64,000 bases of DNA from Bacteroidota bacterium (GTDB taxonomy: Bacteria; Bacteroidota; JABWAT01), in assembly GCA_023151185.1 (NCBI GenBank), contig JAKLJL010000006.1, positions 124,001 to 188,000 of the forward strand, written 5' to 3'. The position numbers and the translations under genes were made by a program. Positions 25,993-36,400 of this stretch are shown piece by piece (position 1 is the first letter of the stretch; each line of letters begins with the position of its first letter). The notes under the pieces are model-generated. The model did not search any database. It was not told the origin of the DNA and worked only from the letters and a program-made list of their open reading frames with translations.

Positions 25993-26886
25993 TCAGGAAG
26001 ATTTGCTCAGAGATTCCGCTCCGGAAATAATCTCCAGAATTTCTTTTGTAATGGCCGCCTGACGAACCCTGTTGTAGTTCAAAGTCAGGGTTCTTAGCAG
26101 TTCCTTGGCGTTTTCGGTTGCTGCATCCATAGCCGACATACGGGCTCCCTGTTCGGCTGCAAAAGATTCGAGAAGAGACTGCCAAACCTGCTGAAGCAGG
26201 TACATCGGGATCAGCTTTTGAATGATCTGTACAGGATCCGGCTCAAAAATATAATCAGCCAGAATTCCAGATTTCTCTTCCTGTGTTTCAGTTAACTGGA
26301 GAACTGGAAGTAATTGGTGAACAGCAAGCCGCGGTGTCATTACGTTTTTAAATTCATTCGAGATCAGGACGATACGGTCAAATGTTCCGGCAAGGTATCC
26401 CGAAGACAAATGGTACTGAATGGATTTTGCTTCTGACATGGACAGGTGCCCAAAAACCCCTGGTTTGGCCAGACTGACTTTATAGCCCCGTTTTTTAAAG
26501 AACTCTGAGCCAACCCGCCCGATGGTGATCAGATGAAGGTTCCCCGATTGATGCCAGGGTGCGAGTTCACCGTTGATAAGCCTGACTGCATTTTTGATGA
26601 GGTTCGAATTGAAGGATCCGCAAAGTCCGCGGTCTGCCGTGATTACAACCAGTGCAACCGATTTGATTTCGGCCCGTGGTTTTACCAGTGGATGTTCCTG
26701 AACCCGTTCATCCTGTACCAGATCAGCCAGTAAGGCTTTGATTTTTGCCGAATAAGGTCTCGAGGCCAGCATTGATTCCTGTGCTCTGCGCAGTTTGGCA
26801 GCAGCAACCATTTTCATAGCCTTGGTAATCTGCTGGGTATTTTTAACCCCTTTGATCCTTGACCGGATGTCCCGTAATGTTGCCAT
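25993..26886 (-). CDS. atpG: F-type ATP synthase subunit gamma
   Basis: 297 residues. The N-terminal helix MATLRDIRSRIKGVKNTQQITKAMKMVAAAKLRRAQ and the C-terminal RMSAMDAATENAKELL...NRVRQAAITKEILEIISGA form the coiled-coil rotor shaft that turns inside the alpha3-beta3 head. It is the last gene of the operon. The usual atpD and atpC (beta, epsilon) do not follow; two serine tRNAs do. A 12-base gap separates it from atpA. Confidence 0.96.
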   Translation of the reverse strand: MATLRDIRSRIKGVKNTQQITKAMKMVAAAKLRRAQESMLASRPYSAKIKALLADLVQDERVQEHPLVKPRAEIKSVALVVITADRGLCGSFNSNLIKNAVRLINGELAPWHQSGNLHLITIGRVGSEFFKKRGYKVSLAKPGVFGHLSMSEAKSIQYHLSSGYLAGTFDRIVLISNEFKNVMTPRLAVHQLLPVLQLTETQEEKSGILADYIFEPDPVQIIQKLIPMYLLQQVWQSLLESFAAEQGARMSAMDAATENAKELLRTLTLNYNRVRQAAITKEILEIISGAESLSKSS

Positions 26887-26898
26887 ATTTGTCCGGTA

Positions 26899-28470
26899 TT
26901 ATTTCAGTTTTCTTTTAAATCCGTCAATGAATTCTTTGGCGAACTTCTTAAGATCGCCAGAAATCTGATCGGTCAGGGCTCCTTTTTTCAAACCAGCCAG
27001 AAGTTCAGCATGGTTCAGTTCAAGGAATTCGATAAACTCAGCTTCGAATTGTTTCAGGGCCTTAACAGGAAGTTCATCGAGTAATCCCTGAGTAGCAACG
27101 AAAATGATGGAAATTTGCTTTTCAACTGCCATCGGGACAAACTGATCCTGTTTCAGAATCTCAACCAGACGTTCACCCCGCCGCAACTGGGCCTGGGTTG
27201 CGGCATCCAGATCAGAACCAAATTTTGCGAAAGCTGCAAGTTCTCGGAACTGGGAAAGATCAAGACGGAGCGTTCCGGCAACCTTCTTCATCCCTTTTGT
27301 CTGCGCAGAACCCCCAACCCGGCTAACTGAAATCCCGGTGTTGATTGCCGGCCTTACACCCGAGTTAAACAGGTTAGACTCAAGGAAAATCTGTCCGTCA
27401 GTAATAGAAATAACGTTGGTTGGGATATAGGCAGAAACGTCACCGGCCTGAGTTTCAATCACCGGAAGTGCAGTCAATGAACCGCCGCCTTTAACCTTAT
27501 CCTTCAGTTCCGGCGGGAGGTCATTCATGGTTTTAACCAATTCATCATTTTCAATAACTTTTGCAGCTCGTTCCAGTAACCGGGAGTGGAGGTAAAAAAC
27601 GTCTCCGGGGTACGCCTCGCGGCCGGGAGGTCTTCTTAAAAGCAGGGAAACCTGACGGTAGGCAACCGCGTGTTTGGAAAGGTCATCATAAATACATAAA
27701 ACGTGGCGTCCGGTATCTCTGAAATATTCACCGATTGTAACACCTGCATACGGCGCAAGGAATGTAAGCGGTGCCGGGTCAGAAGCGGAAGATGAAATCA
27801 CAATAGTGTACTCCATTGCGCCGTTTTCCTGAAGTGTCGAAACGATATCGGCAACGGTTGAGGCCTTCTGCCCAATGGCAACGTAAATGCAAATTACGTT
27901 TTGACCCTTCTGGTTAATGATTGTATCGAGTGCAACAGCGGTTTTACCGGTCTGTCTGTCTCCGATAATCAACTCACGCTGACCACGACCGATCGGTATC
28001 ATGGCATCAATTGCCTTAATCCCGGTCTGGAGAGGTTCCTTTACCGGCTGACGGTAAATAACACCGGGAGCCTTCCGCTCAATCGGCATTCTGACAACCC
28101 CTTTTACAGGTCCCCGGCCATCAAGCGGTTCTCCCAGCGGATTTAAAACCCGCCCGATCATTTCTTCACCAACCAGCAGGGATGATATGGTTTTGGTTCT
28201 TTTTACCAGGTCGCCTTCTTTTACTTTTTCAGAGTCAGCGAAAATAACGACCCCAACGTTGTCTTCCTCCAGGTTCAGTACCATACCGGTTACTCCGTTC
28301 TGGAATTCAACCAGTTCGCCGGCCATGACCTTTCTGAGGCCATAAACACGGGCAATACCGTCACCGACCTGGAGAACCTTGCCGGTATCATAAATGTCTA
28401 CCCGGGTTTCGGTCCGGGAAAGTTCGTCCTTCAATATGGCAGATATTTCGTCTGGTCTTACTTCAGCCAT
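26899..28470 (-). CDS. atpA: F-type ATP synthase subunit alpha
   Basis: About 523 residues. It is the non-catalytic nucleotide-binding subunit of the F1 head. The Walker [10 protein letters not shown], the [12 protein letters not shown] block and the [26 protein letters not shown] segment are diagnostic. The start [13 protein letters not shown] is chosen over a GTG nine bases upstream because AAGGTG is better placed and the family begins this way. The gene lies between atpH and atpG. Confidence 0.96.
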   Translation of the reverse strand: MAEVRPDEISAILKDELSRTETRVDIYDTGKVLQVGDGIARVYGLRKVMAGELVEFQNGVTGMVLNLEEDNVGVVIFADSEKVKEGDLVKRTKTISSLLVGEEMIGRVLNPLGEPLDGRGPVKGVVRMPIERKAPGVIYRQPVKEPLQTGIKAIDAMIPIGRGQRELIIGDRQTGKTAVALDTIINQKGQNVICIYVAIGQKASTVADIVSTLQENGAMEYTIVISSSASDPAPLTFLAPYAGVTIGEYFRDTGRHVLCIYDDLSKHAVAYRQVSLLLRRPPGREAYPGDVFYLHSRLLERAAKVIENDELVKTMNDLPPELKDKVKGGGSLTALPVIETQAGDVSAYIPTNVISITDGQIFLESNLFNSGVRPAINTGISVSRVGGSAQTKGMKKVAGTLRLDLSQFRELAAFAKFGSDLDAATQAQLRRGERLVEILKQDQFVPMAVEKQISIIFVATQGLLDELPVKALKQFEAEFIEFLELNHAELLAGLKKGALTDQISGDLKKFAKEFIDGFKRKLK

Positions 28471-28498
28471 TGGGCACACCTTATCTATAGGTTAAAAT

Positions 28499-29032
28499 TT
28501 ATTTTAAAAGGTTTTTTCTGATCAGGTCAAGCCTGTGTGTGATACTGGTATTGTAGACCGTATCACCGATCCGCAGAACCATTCCGCCTTTGATTTCAGG
28601 ATTGAGGTGTTTCGTCAGAATCACATTCTTTCCCGTCAGTTTATTTATTTCGGTCATGAGCCGTTTTTCCTGTTCGGGGCTCAGATCAATTGCTGTTGTT
28701 ACCGCAGCTCGGGCAATTCCGTTTTTTTCGTCGGATAAGGCAAAGAACTGGGTGATAATTTCGGGAAGCTGGTGTTCACGCTTTTTCTCAATGATCATAC
28801 CGATAAACCGGCTGGTCAGTGGATTCAGGGTAGGGAAGGCTTTCCCGAAAACAGCTTTTTTTTCTTCGTTTGAAACCAACGGGTTGCTGATCAGTGAAAA
28901 AAGTCCCGAATGCGGTTTCAGAAACTCTGACATCCGGCTGAAATCGGTTTCTACCGATACAAGGGAACCCGACTCTCCGGCTGCCTGAAAAAGGGCACCT
29001 GAATATCTTCTGGCAATTGAATACTGACTCAT
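28499..29032 (-). CDS. atpH: F-type ATP synthase subunit delta
   Basis: 177 residues, the usual length. SIARRYSGALFQAA at the N-terminus and GGMVLRIGDTVYNTSITHRLDLIRKNLLK at the C-terminus are family signatures. It connects the F1 head to the peripheral stalk formed by AtpF. Neighbours atpF and atpA are 9 and 28 bases away. Confidence 0.93.
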   Translation of the reverse strand: MSQYSIARRYSGALFQAAGESGSLVSVETDFSRMSEFLKPHSGLFSLISNPLVSNEEKKAVFGKAFPTLNPLTSRFIGMIIEKKREHQLPEIITQFFALSDEKNGIARAAVTTAIDLSPEQEKRLMTEINKLTGKNVILTKHLNPEIKGGMVLRIGDTVYNTSITHRLDLIRKNLLK

Positions 29033-29041
29033 AGGGTTCGG

Positions 29042-29563
29042 TTAGTTTTTGGACAGATGATCAAGTGACTGGTTGATCAGAGTCCGGTTTTTATCTGTAT
29101 CCAAATTGGCTTCAATCACCTTTTCAGAAACAGCCAGGATGATGCCGACCATTTCCTGACGGAGTTCGGTCACCATGGCTGCCCGTTCCCGTTCAATTTC
29201 GGCTTTGGCATTTTCGATCAGTTTATCCGCTTCTTCCTTTGTTTTGTGAAGAGTATCGGCCTTGATCTTTTCGGATGTATCACGGGCAGAACGGACAATA
29301 ATATCAGCCTTTTCGGTAGCCTCGGCAACGATCTGGTCGAACTTGGCCATAATTCTTGCAGCCTCTTTATTCGACTCCTCGGCCTTTTTGAAGGAATCTT
29401 CAATCCGCGACTGACGTTCTTCCAAAGCAGTGATAATGGGTTTCCATGCAAATTTCTGCAGGATAAACACCAGAAGAACAAAAGTTACAAAAACCCAGAA
29501 AATTGTTCCGGTATGCGGGTCAAGTAATCCGCCGGAAAGGAGAAAAAAGGCAAAAAGGCTCAT
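29042..29563 (-). CDS. atpF: F-type ATP synthase subunit b
   Basis: 173 residues. One N-terminal membrane helix (FWVFVTFVLLVFILQKFAW) is followed by a long charged coiled coil (ALEERQSRIEDSFKKAEESNKEAARIM...), which forms the peripheral stalk. A single b gene is present, with no b' duplicate, so the stalk is a homodimer. Confidence 0.94.
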   Translation of the reverse strand: MSLFAFFLLSGGLLDPHTGTIFWVFVTFVLLVFILQKFAWKPIITALEERQSRIEDSFKKAEESNKEAARIMAKFDQIVAEATEKADIIVRSARDTSEKIKADTLHKTKEEADKLIENAKAEIERERAAMVTELRQEMVGIILAVSEKVIEANLDTDKNRTLINQSLDHLSKN

Positions 29564-29653
29564 AAAATCCCTGTTTGAGCTGATTGTTCAGAAAAAAGTG
29601 AAACCCGGTCAGGTGCTGACCAGGTTTTTGATCTACTTCTGCCGATATCTGAC

Positions 29654-29890
29654 TTATTTCGTCAGAACGAGCAGGAACCCGATCACTTCTGCGATCAGTG
29701 CAACCCCTTCAATCAGAGCCGCAAAAAGAATTGCAGTTCCTCTGAAGTCACCGGCCATTTCTGGCTGACGGGCGCTGGACTCAATGGCAGAAGCTGCCAG
29801 TTTCCCGATACCGATACCGGCACCGATTGCAGCAAGACCACCGCCGACTCCAGCTCCAAGATAGGCGCCAAGTGATGCTAAACCTTCCAT
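29654..29890 (-). CDS. atpE: F-type ATP synthase subunit c
   Basis: 78 residues forming a two-helix hairpin. GAGVGGGLAAIGAGIGIGKLAASAIESSARQPE gives the first helix and the polar loop, and the ion-binding Glu61 lies in AALIEGVALIAEV. The residue after the Glu is Gly rather than the Ser or Thr of Na+-binding rings, which favours proton coupling. It forms the membrane rotor ring. Confidence 0.95.
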   Translation of the reverse strand: MEGLASLGAYLGAGVGGGLAAIGAGIGIGKLAASAIESSARQPEMAGDFRGTAILFAALIEGVALIAEVIGFLLVLTK

Positions 29891-29925
29891 AAAAAACCTC
29901 CGTTGGTAAAAGATTAGTGTTTAAG

Positions 29926-30840
29926 TTAATGATGTTCTTCTTCGATGGCCATTCCGATAAAAACGCCTGACAGAAGGGTGAAAACATAAGCCTGTATCAA
30001 ACAGACCAGAATTTCAAGCAGATAAATAAACAAGGCAAGCGGAACAGACAGAACGGCTACAAAATAGCTTTCAAGAATAAAAATCAGCCCGATAAAGGTG
30101 AGAATTACCAGGTGGCCTCCGGTCATATTGGCAAACAGACGGACGGCGAGGGCAAATGGCTTAGTAAAAATTCCCAGAATTTCCACCGGGATCATAATGG
30201 GATAAAGTCCGATAGGCACATGCGGAAGGAAAATATGTTTCCAGTAGGCTTTCCCCGAGAAAAGATGAACAACAAGAAAGGTTGTCAGGGCCAAAGCTGC
30301 TGTAACGTTGATGTTTCCGGTAATGGACGACCCGTAAGGCAACAGGCCCATGTAGTTCGAAACCAGCGTAAAAGTAAAAGCAGTTAGCAGATACGGCAGG
30401 AATTTCCGGTACTTTTTTTCACCGATCATCGGGCGGGCAACATCATCCCGGATAAATTCAGTCATGATTTCAATCAGGTTCTGGATCCCGTTGGGAACAA
30501 AGGCACCGGACCTGTTTTTCCGGTAGGTACTGGCGGCCAGCAGCACAACAATGAGAATCAGAAGTGAATTGAAAGCAAGAAAAACCGAGTGTTTGGTTGG
30601 TGAGAGGTCGAGGGAGAATCCGCCGATCTGTACAGGTTCCCATTTGGGCAGGGTAATGGTGCCAAAAGGTTCAAAGTCAATCTGGTCGCCGTCCACAATG
30701 TGATGAATAATAAAGTCTGCTTTGTTTTCCTTTTTTCCGGCGTCTCCGGCATGAACTGAATCGGCCGGTTCAGATGCAAAAGCAGCCAGATTTGCCATTG
30801 GTGACAGAGCCAGTGTAAAAGCCAGTAAAAACCTGATCAT
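29926..30840 (-). CDS. atpB: F-type ATP synthase subunit a
   Basis: 304 residues, longer than the E. coli protein because of about 80 extra N-terminal residues that begin with a signal-peptide-like leader (LLAFTLALSPMANLAAFASE). Several membrane helices follow. The essential Arg234 lies in PFALAVRLFANMTGGH, and the C-terminus LIQAYVFTLLSGVFIGMAIEEEHH matches the family. Such leaders are known from Bacteroidota and Chlorobi relatives. Its start overlaps the atpI stop by 4 bp. Confidence 0.95.
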   Translation of the reverse strand: MIRFLLAFTLALSPMANLAAFASEPADSVHAGDAGKKENKADFIIHHIVDGDQIDFEPFGTITLPKWEPVQIGGFSLDLSPTKHSVFLAFNSLLILIVVLLAASTYRKNRSGAFVPNGIQNLIEIMTEFIRDDVARPMIGEKKYRKFLPYLLTAFTFTLVSNYMGLLPYGSSITGNINVTAALALTTFLVVHLFSGKAYWKHIFLPHVPIGLYPIMIPVEILGIFTKPFALAVRLFANMTGGHLVILTFIGLIFILESYFVAVLSVPLALFIYLLEILVCLIQAYVFTLLSGVFIGMAIEEEHH

Positions 30841-31226
30841 GATTCAGCCTGAATTTTGATTTTGGACTTCCGGTATAAAAAGCCGGTTTCCAGAACAGTA
30901 AAAAAGAGATAAAAAATTACCAGCCCGACTGCGAGTTCCTTCAGGTTCGCCTTTCCACCCAGATGAGCACCAACCAGAATAACAGCCAGAAGAAAGATTT
31001 TTGCCAGCATCAGAACGGTAATTCCATGCATGAGCAGTTTAACCGATTTCTTCATCAGCCGGGAAAGAAGGAAGAAGCTTCCGCCTGAAAAGAAAAACCA
31101 GAACAGCCCGCTGAAAATCAATTCAGCAGAAAGCCGGTTCAGAAAAAAAAGAACAGTTCCGGGTACAATCAGCAACAGAAGGGAAGAAACGAAATAAAGC
31201 AGATTTATCTGTCTTTCCCGAACCAT
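30837..31226 (-). CDS. atpI: AtpI-like small membrane protein
   Basis: 129 residues with four predicted membrane helices and basic loops (LMKKSVKLL). Position directly before atpB and after atpZ, together with the four-helix layout, fits the ATP synthase I-like family, which is thought to assist c-ring assembly or Mg2+ supply. The sequence match itself is weak, so the name rests mainly on context. It overlaps atpZ by 22 bp and atpB by 4 bp. Confidence 0.65.
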   Translation of the reverse strand: MVRERQINLLYFVSSLLLLIVPGTVLFFLNRLSAELIFSGLFWFFFSGGSFFLLSRLMKKSVKLLMHGITVLMLAKIFLLAVILVGAHLGGKANLKELAVGLVIFYLFFTVLETGFLYRKSKIKIQAES

Positions 31227-31447
31227 TGAGAGATTGTCCTTTTAACCCCGGCATAACTGGTGTACAGTCCAGCAATGAACCCGGTTATTGTAAATACATA
31301 AAAACTATCAAAGTACTGATCAGCAAGGTATCCCAGAAGCCCTAAAACGAACAACCCGAGTACAATCTGGCTTGAAATTTCCCAGTAAAAACCCAGGTCA
31401 CGTGCCAGGCTGCTTTTGGGCTTATCCGTCTTTTTTGGTTCCGTCAT
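31205..31447 (-). CDS. atpZ: AtpZ-like F0F1-ATPase accessory subunit
   Basis: 80 residues. A charged N-terminus is followed by two membrane helices (ISSQIVLGLFVLGLLGYLADQYF and FYVFTITGFIAGLYTSYAGV), which matches the AtpZ/ATPase_gene1 family found at the head of ATP synthase operons. It overlaps bactofilin by 26 bp and atpI by 22 bp, so the genes are translated from one message. Confidence 0.82.
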   Translation of the reverse strand: MTEPKKTDKPKSSLARDLGFYWEISSQIVLGLFVLGLLGYLADQYFDSFYVFTITGFIAGLYTSYAGVKRTISQWFGKDR

Positions 31448-31799
31448 GACCAGGGGTTCCCTGAGTCATCAGACAGGTTCCGTCAAAAACGGCGCCTTCT
31501 TCGATGATCAGCTTTTTGGTAAACAATTCTCCGGAAAACCGGCTGGTGGACTCCAGTACGGTTCGTTCAGAAACAACGGCTTTCCCTTTGAAATTACCGC
31601 CGGAAACCAAACTCTTGGAAGATACCGTTCCGTCAATGGTTCCGGTTGATCCAACTACCAATCCGCCTTCGGCAATCAGATTCCCGTTCAGGGTTCCGTC
31701 GATCCGGATACTGCCTTTACTGGTGATTTTACCTTCGATAACGGTACTGACGTTGATCAGATTGATGTCTGAAGCGTAACCGGTATTTTTTGACGACAT
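31422..31799 (-). CDS. Bactofilin
   Basis: 125 residues. A beta-helix core of alternating short hydrophobic positions (VIEGKITSKGSIRIDGTLNGNLIAEGGLVVGSTGTIDGTV) is the hallmark of bactofilins, which polymerise into filaments at the membrane without nucleotide. Bactofilin genes commonly neighbour M23 peptidases, as here, and localise them for cell-shape control. The gene lies between an M23 peptidase and the ATP synthase genes and overlaps atpZ. Confidence 0.92.
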   Translation of the reverse strand: MSSKNTGYASDINLINVSTVIEGKITSKGSIRIDGTLNGNLIAEGGLVVGSTGTIDGTVSSKSLVSGGNFKGKAVVSERTVLESTSRFSGELFTKKLIIEEGAVFDGTCLMTQGTPGHDGTKKDG

Positions 31800-31803
31800 A
31801 GTG

Positions 31804-32745
31804 TTAATTCCGGACTTGAAAATAATCGACCGGGTTCAGACTGTTGCCCTTATGCCACAGTTCGACATGAAGGTGAGGGCCGGTTGTCAGCTCTCCGCTG
31901 TTCCCTGATAATGCAATGGCTTCACCTGTTGTTACCTGCTGGTTTTCTTTAACCAGAGAGGCACTCAGATGTTTGTAAACTGAGATAAATTCATTGGCAT
32001 GCTGGATGATCACGGTATAACCTGATTCAAAGGTCCAGTCAACAAAAATAATTTTTCCTGAGGACATGGCCGAAACCGGTGTTCCTTTTTTAACCGCGAT
32101 ATCGGCGCCGAAGTGACTGATAACCGGTTGGACACCGCGTGTCAGAATTCCTTTAACAGGAGAAACTCCTGAAAACGGAGCGGCCGAAAAACCTGTTCCC
32201 TGACCTTCTTCAAAAGTTCCGGCAGAAAAATCAACCGACGACATGGCTTCACCAGTGCTGGGGTCTCCTTCGCCGGCACCCAGATCGGGGTGCTCCTCAT
32301 CAACTCCCCCGGCCTCTGACCCCAATGCTCTGTTTTTTGTTACCAGGTCAGGAAAACTTTGCCCGATCACACCTTCTGGTCCGGGCTTGATATCCCGCAG
32401 AGTCGTATCCAGAGTATCCGGCTTCATCAGTTCCCGGAATTGGGAAAAGTAGTCCGTCCGCGATTTGACAAGGTTTTTCAGGGAATCTATTCTAAGCTTG
32501 TTCAGGGTTACATCTCTGGCATATGTCTGCTGATCGACCACACCGGGTGCCAGTTTGATCAGTGGCGTATACAGGGTGAGAGCTGCCCCGATTCCTGCAA
32601 AAAGTAAAAGAACAATACCCGCAACAACCCAAAAAACACCCGGTTTCAGGCTGATTTCAAATGGCCGCTTTGCGACCTTCGAGGTGTTGTAAACGATGAT
32701 CTGATAATCAGACTGGCGTTTTTTTGGCGGTTGAAATTGCGACAT
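31804..32745 (-). CDS. M23-family membrane-anchored peptidase
   Basis: 313 residues. A cytoplasmic N-terminus, one membrane helix (about 38-58), a long linker, and a C-terminal M23 metallopeptidase domain. Zinc ligands are His211 and Asp215 (HFGAD) and His293 of GPHLHVEL (with His291), and His259 lies in the YKHL strand. All catalytic positions are present, unlike inactive LytM regulators. It is expected to cut peptidoglycan cross-links in the periplasm. It is paired with bactofilin four bases downstream, which may place it at specific cell sites. Confidence 0.9.
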   Translation of the reverse strand: MSQFQPPKKRQSDYQIIVYNTSKVAKRPFEISLKPGVFWVVAGIVLLLFAGIGAALTLYTPLIKLAPGVVDQQTYARDVTLNKLRIDSLKNLVKSRTDYFSQFRELMKPDTLDTTLRDIKPGPEGVIGQSFPDLVTKNRALGSEAGGVDEEHPDLGAGEGDPSTGEAMSSVDFSAGTFEEGQGTGFSAAPFSGVSPVKGILTRGVQPVISHFGADIAVKKGTPVSAMSSGKIIFVDWTFESGYTVIIQHANEFISVYKHLSASLVKENQQVTTGEAIALSGNSGELTTGPHLHVELWHKGNSLNPVDYFQVRN

Positions 32746-32832
32746 TCAGTTTTTTCAGAGATCCACAAGATAGATTTAATCCAAAAAAAAGTCAATTTGG
32801 ATGACCGGAAGAAACGGACCTGAAACCTCTCT

Positions 32833-34170
32833 TTAAAGCATCCAGTTGACAGTAACAACCGGGAGCTGAGCAGTGTTTTCCGGATTTTGGTATTTACGGA
32901 TCATACCGGCAATTAAGAGATTCTCGGGAAAAATCCGGATGTCGGGTCCGGTTTGTGCTGTTTCTTCGTCATGGGCAATCCTTTTTCCGGCAAAATACCC
33001 GGCCCAGGTGCCACCTGCAAGGCAAATTCCGATTGTTTTCGGCTCTTCGATCAGCATAAAGGCACCAAGTCCCAGCAGCATTCCGCCATAGATAAACCGT
33101 TTGGCAAGCCTGACCTCACCGGCAGTGAAGTTTTGATTGCGGTTGTTGAGAACTCCGCCATAAAACCCAAGAACACTTGCGGTACCCAGCGTCCCTGCCA
33201 GAATCCTTTGGTCTGTGCTGCCAACTGCTGAGTGGATTCCCATCACAGTCAGAACTGATGCGAGATGGAAGTCTTCGACCAGCATGGCATCGGGCAGAGA
33301 AAGTGAATACCGGTCAAAACCAAAGAGATTGGGCGCCCACCACCGGGCAGACAGGCTGGTGGCGACACCAAGCCCGGCTAAAATCTGCATGGAACTCTGG
33401 TTGTCATTCGAGAAAACCCGCCCGAAGGTTAACGGCCAAAATAAAGAATAGAGCTCAGTTTTTACTGTCAGAAACTCGGTCAAAGGCCGGATTTCAGGCT
33501 GACTAAACCGTTGAAAGGAATAAAACCCATGAACAATTCCACCAACCGATCCCAGTGTGAGTGCCGCATCCATATTATCTGCTGCAACCCCGGTCATTAG
33601 CCCCTGGGCTATACCCGAAAGATGTCCTTCGATACTGCCGGAAACATTTGCCCTTGTCAGCCGTGAGTTTTTTGCGGTCTGATTCACCAGAAAGTAACTT
33701 CCGCCTGAAAGCAGAAAATAAAGCCCGGGATTATCTGCTTCCAGAACACCGTAAGGAACTGCCCAGGCATGAAAGGAAGAGACGTATCCGACATGGCCAA
33801 GGGTAAAATCAAATTTCAAATCTGACCGGCTTTCCTGAGCAACCGGCCCTGATTGGTTTGCCGTAAGGAGTAAAAGTGAGTCAGTTTGTGCGACCAGACT
33901 CCGGTATTCCTGCCAGCTAAGCTGGTCCCGGAACCTCAGGTTGTCTGTCTCTTTGCGAACCAACCACTCCCTGGAAACGCTGCTGTCCGGATTCAGAAAC
34001 AGGACCATGGAAGTGAACCTGATTCCGGGTCCGATCCAAACAGAGGAAATGGACTGGTCCTCAGTCAGAATCCAGATAACCGGATCAGAACTGAACGGAA
34101 GCTGTTGTTGGGGCTGGGCATGGCCCATAACCGGAAGCAATACGATCCAGAGACAAATAAATGACTTCAT
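32833..34170 (-). CDS. Secreted or envelope protein of unknown family
   Basis: About 445 residues. The start at MKSFICLWIVLLPVMGHAQ gives a clean signal peptide; an ATG eight codons upstream is less suitable. The first half has beta-type strands. The second half (about 170-410) holds several glycine- and alanine-rich hydrophobic stretches (HLSGIAQGLMTGVAADNMDAALTLGSVGGIVHGF, GGMLLGLGAFMLIEE, GGTWAGYFAGKRIAHD) that resemble glycine-zipper membrane segments. I recognise no named family. It is divergent from dnaK. Confidence 0.6.
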   Translation of the reverse strand: MKSFICLWIVLLPVMGHAQPQQQLPFSSDPVIWILTEDQSISSVWIGPGIRFTSMVLFLNPDSSVSREWLVRKETDNLRFRDQLSWQEYRSLVAQTDSLLLLTANQSGPVAQESRSDLKFDFTLGHVGYVSSFHAWAVPYGVLEADNPGLYFLLSGGSYFLVNQTAKNSRLTRANVSGSIEGHLSGIAQGLMTGVAADNMDAALTLGSVGGIVHGFYSFQRFSQPEIRPLTEFLTVKTELYSLFWPLTFGRVFSNDNQSSMQILAGLGVATSLSARWWAPNLFGFDRYSLSLPDAMLVEDFHLASVLTVMGIHSAVGSTDQRILAGTLGTASVLGFYGGVLNNRNQNFTAGEVRLAKRFIYGGMLLGLGAFMLIEEPKTIGICLAGGTWAGYFAGKRIAHDEETAQTGPDIRIFPENLLIAGMIRKYQNPENTAQLPVVTVNWML

Positions 34171-34439
34171 AACCCCGATCCTTCTGTTGATCAAACGAAA
34201 ATAGGAAAAATCAGGCTGACATAATCCGGCCGGTCAGAAATTTTGTCAGGAAAAATAAGGAAACCGCACCAGTTTTCTGTCAGTCAACAGGGAGAAAACA
34301 GGGGAAAATTTCCTGAACCTGTCATTCACGTAAAAAAAACAGCCGGATCATGAATAAAAAAAATTGGCACAGGGTTTGTTTGCCACCCCCTCCGAGTCTA
34401 ACTGTCAGTATGAAAAATATCATAAGTGTAAGGATTTAA

Positions 34440-36356
<1,917 letters not shown>

Positions 36357-36369
36357 CTTGACCTTCAAC

Positions 36370-36400
36370 TTAAAAAACCCGGAAATTTCCGGGTTTTTTT
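36370..36400. terminator. Bidirectional terminator between dnaK and the M14 gene
   Basis: A palindromic stem AAAAAACCCGGAAA/TTTCCGGGTTTTTT with T tracts on both strands. It ends two convergent genes, the M14 gene's stop codon lying just beyond it. Confidence 0.93.
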
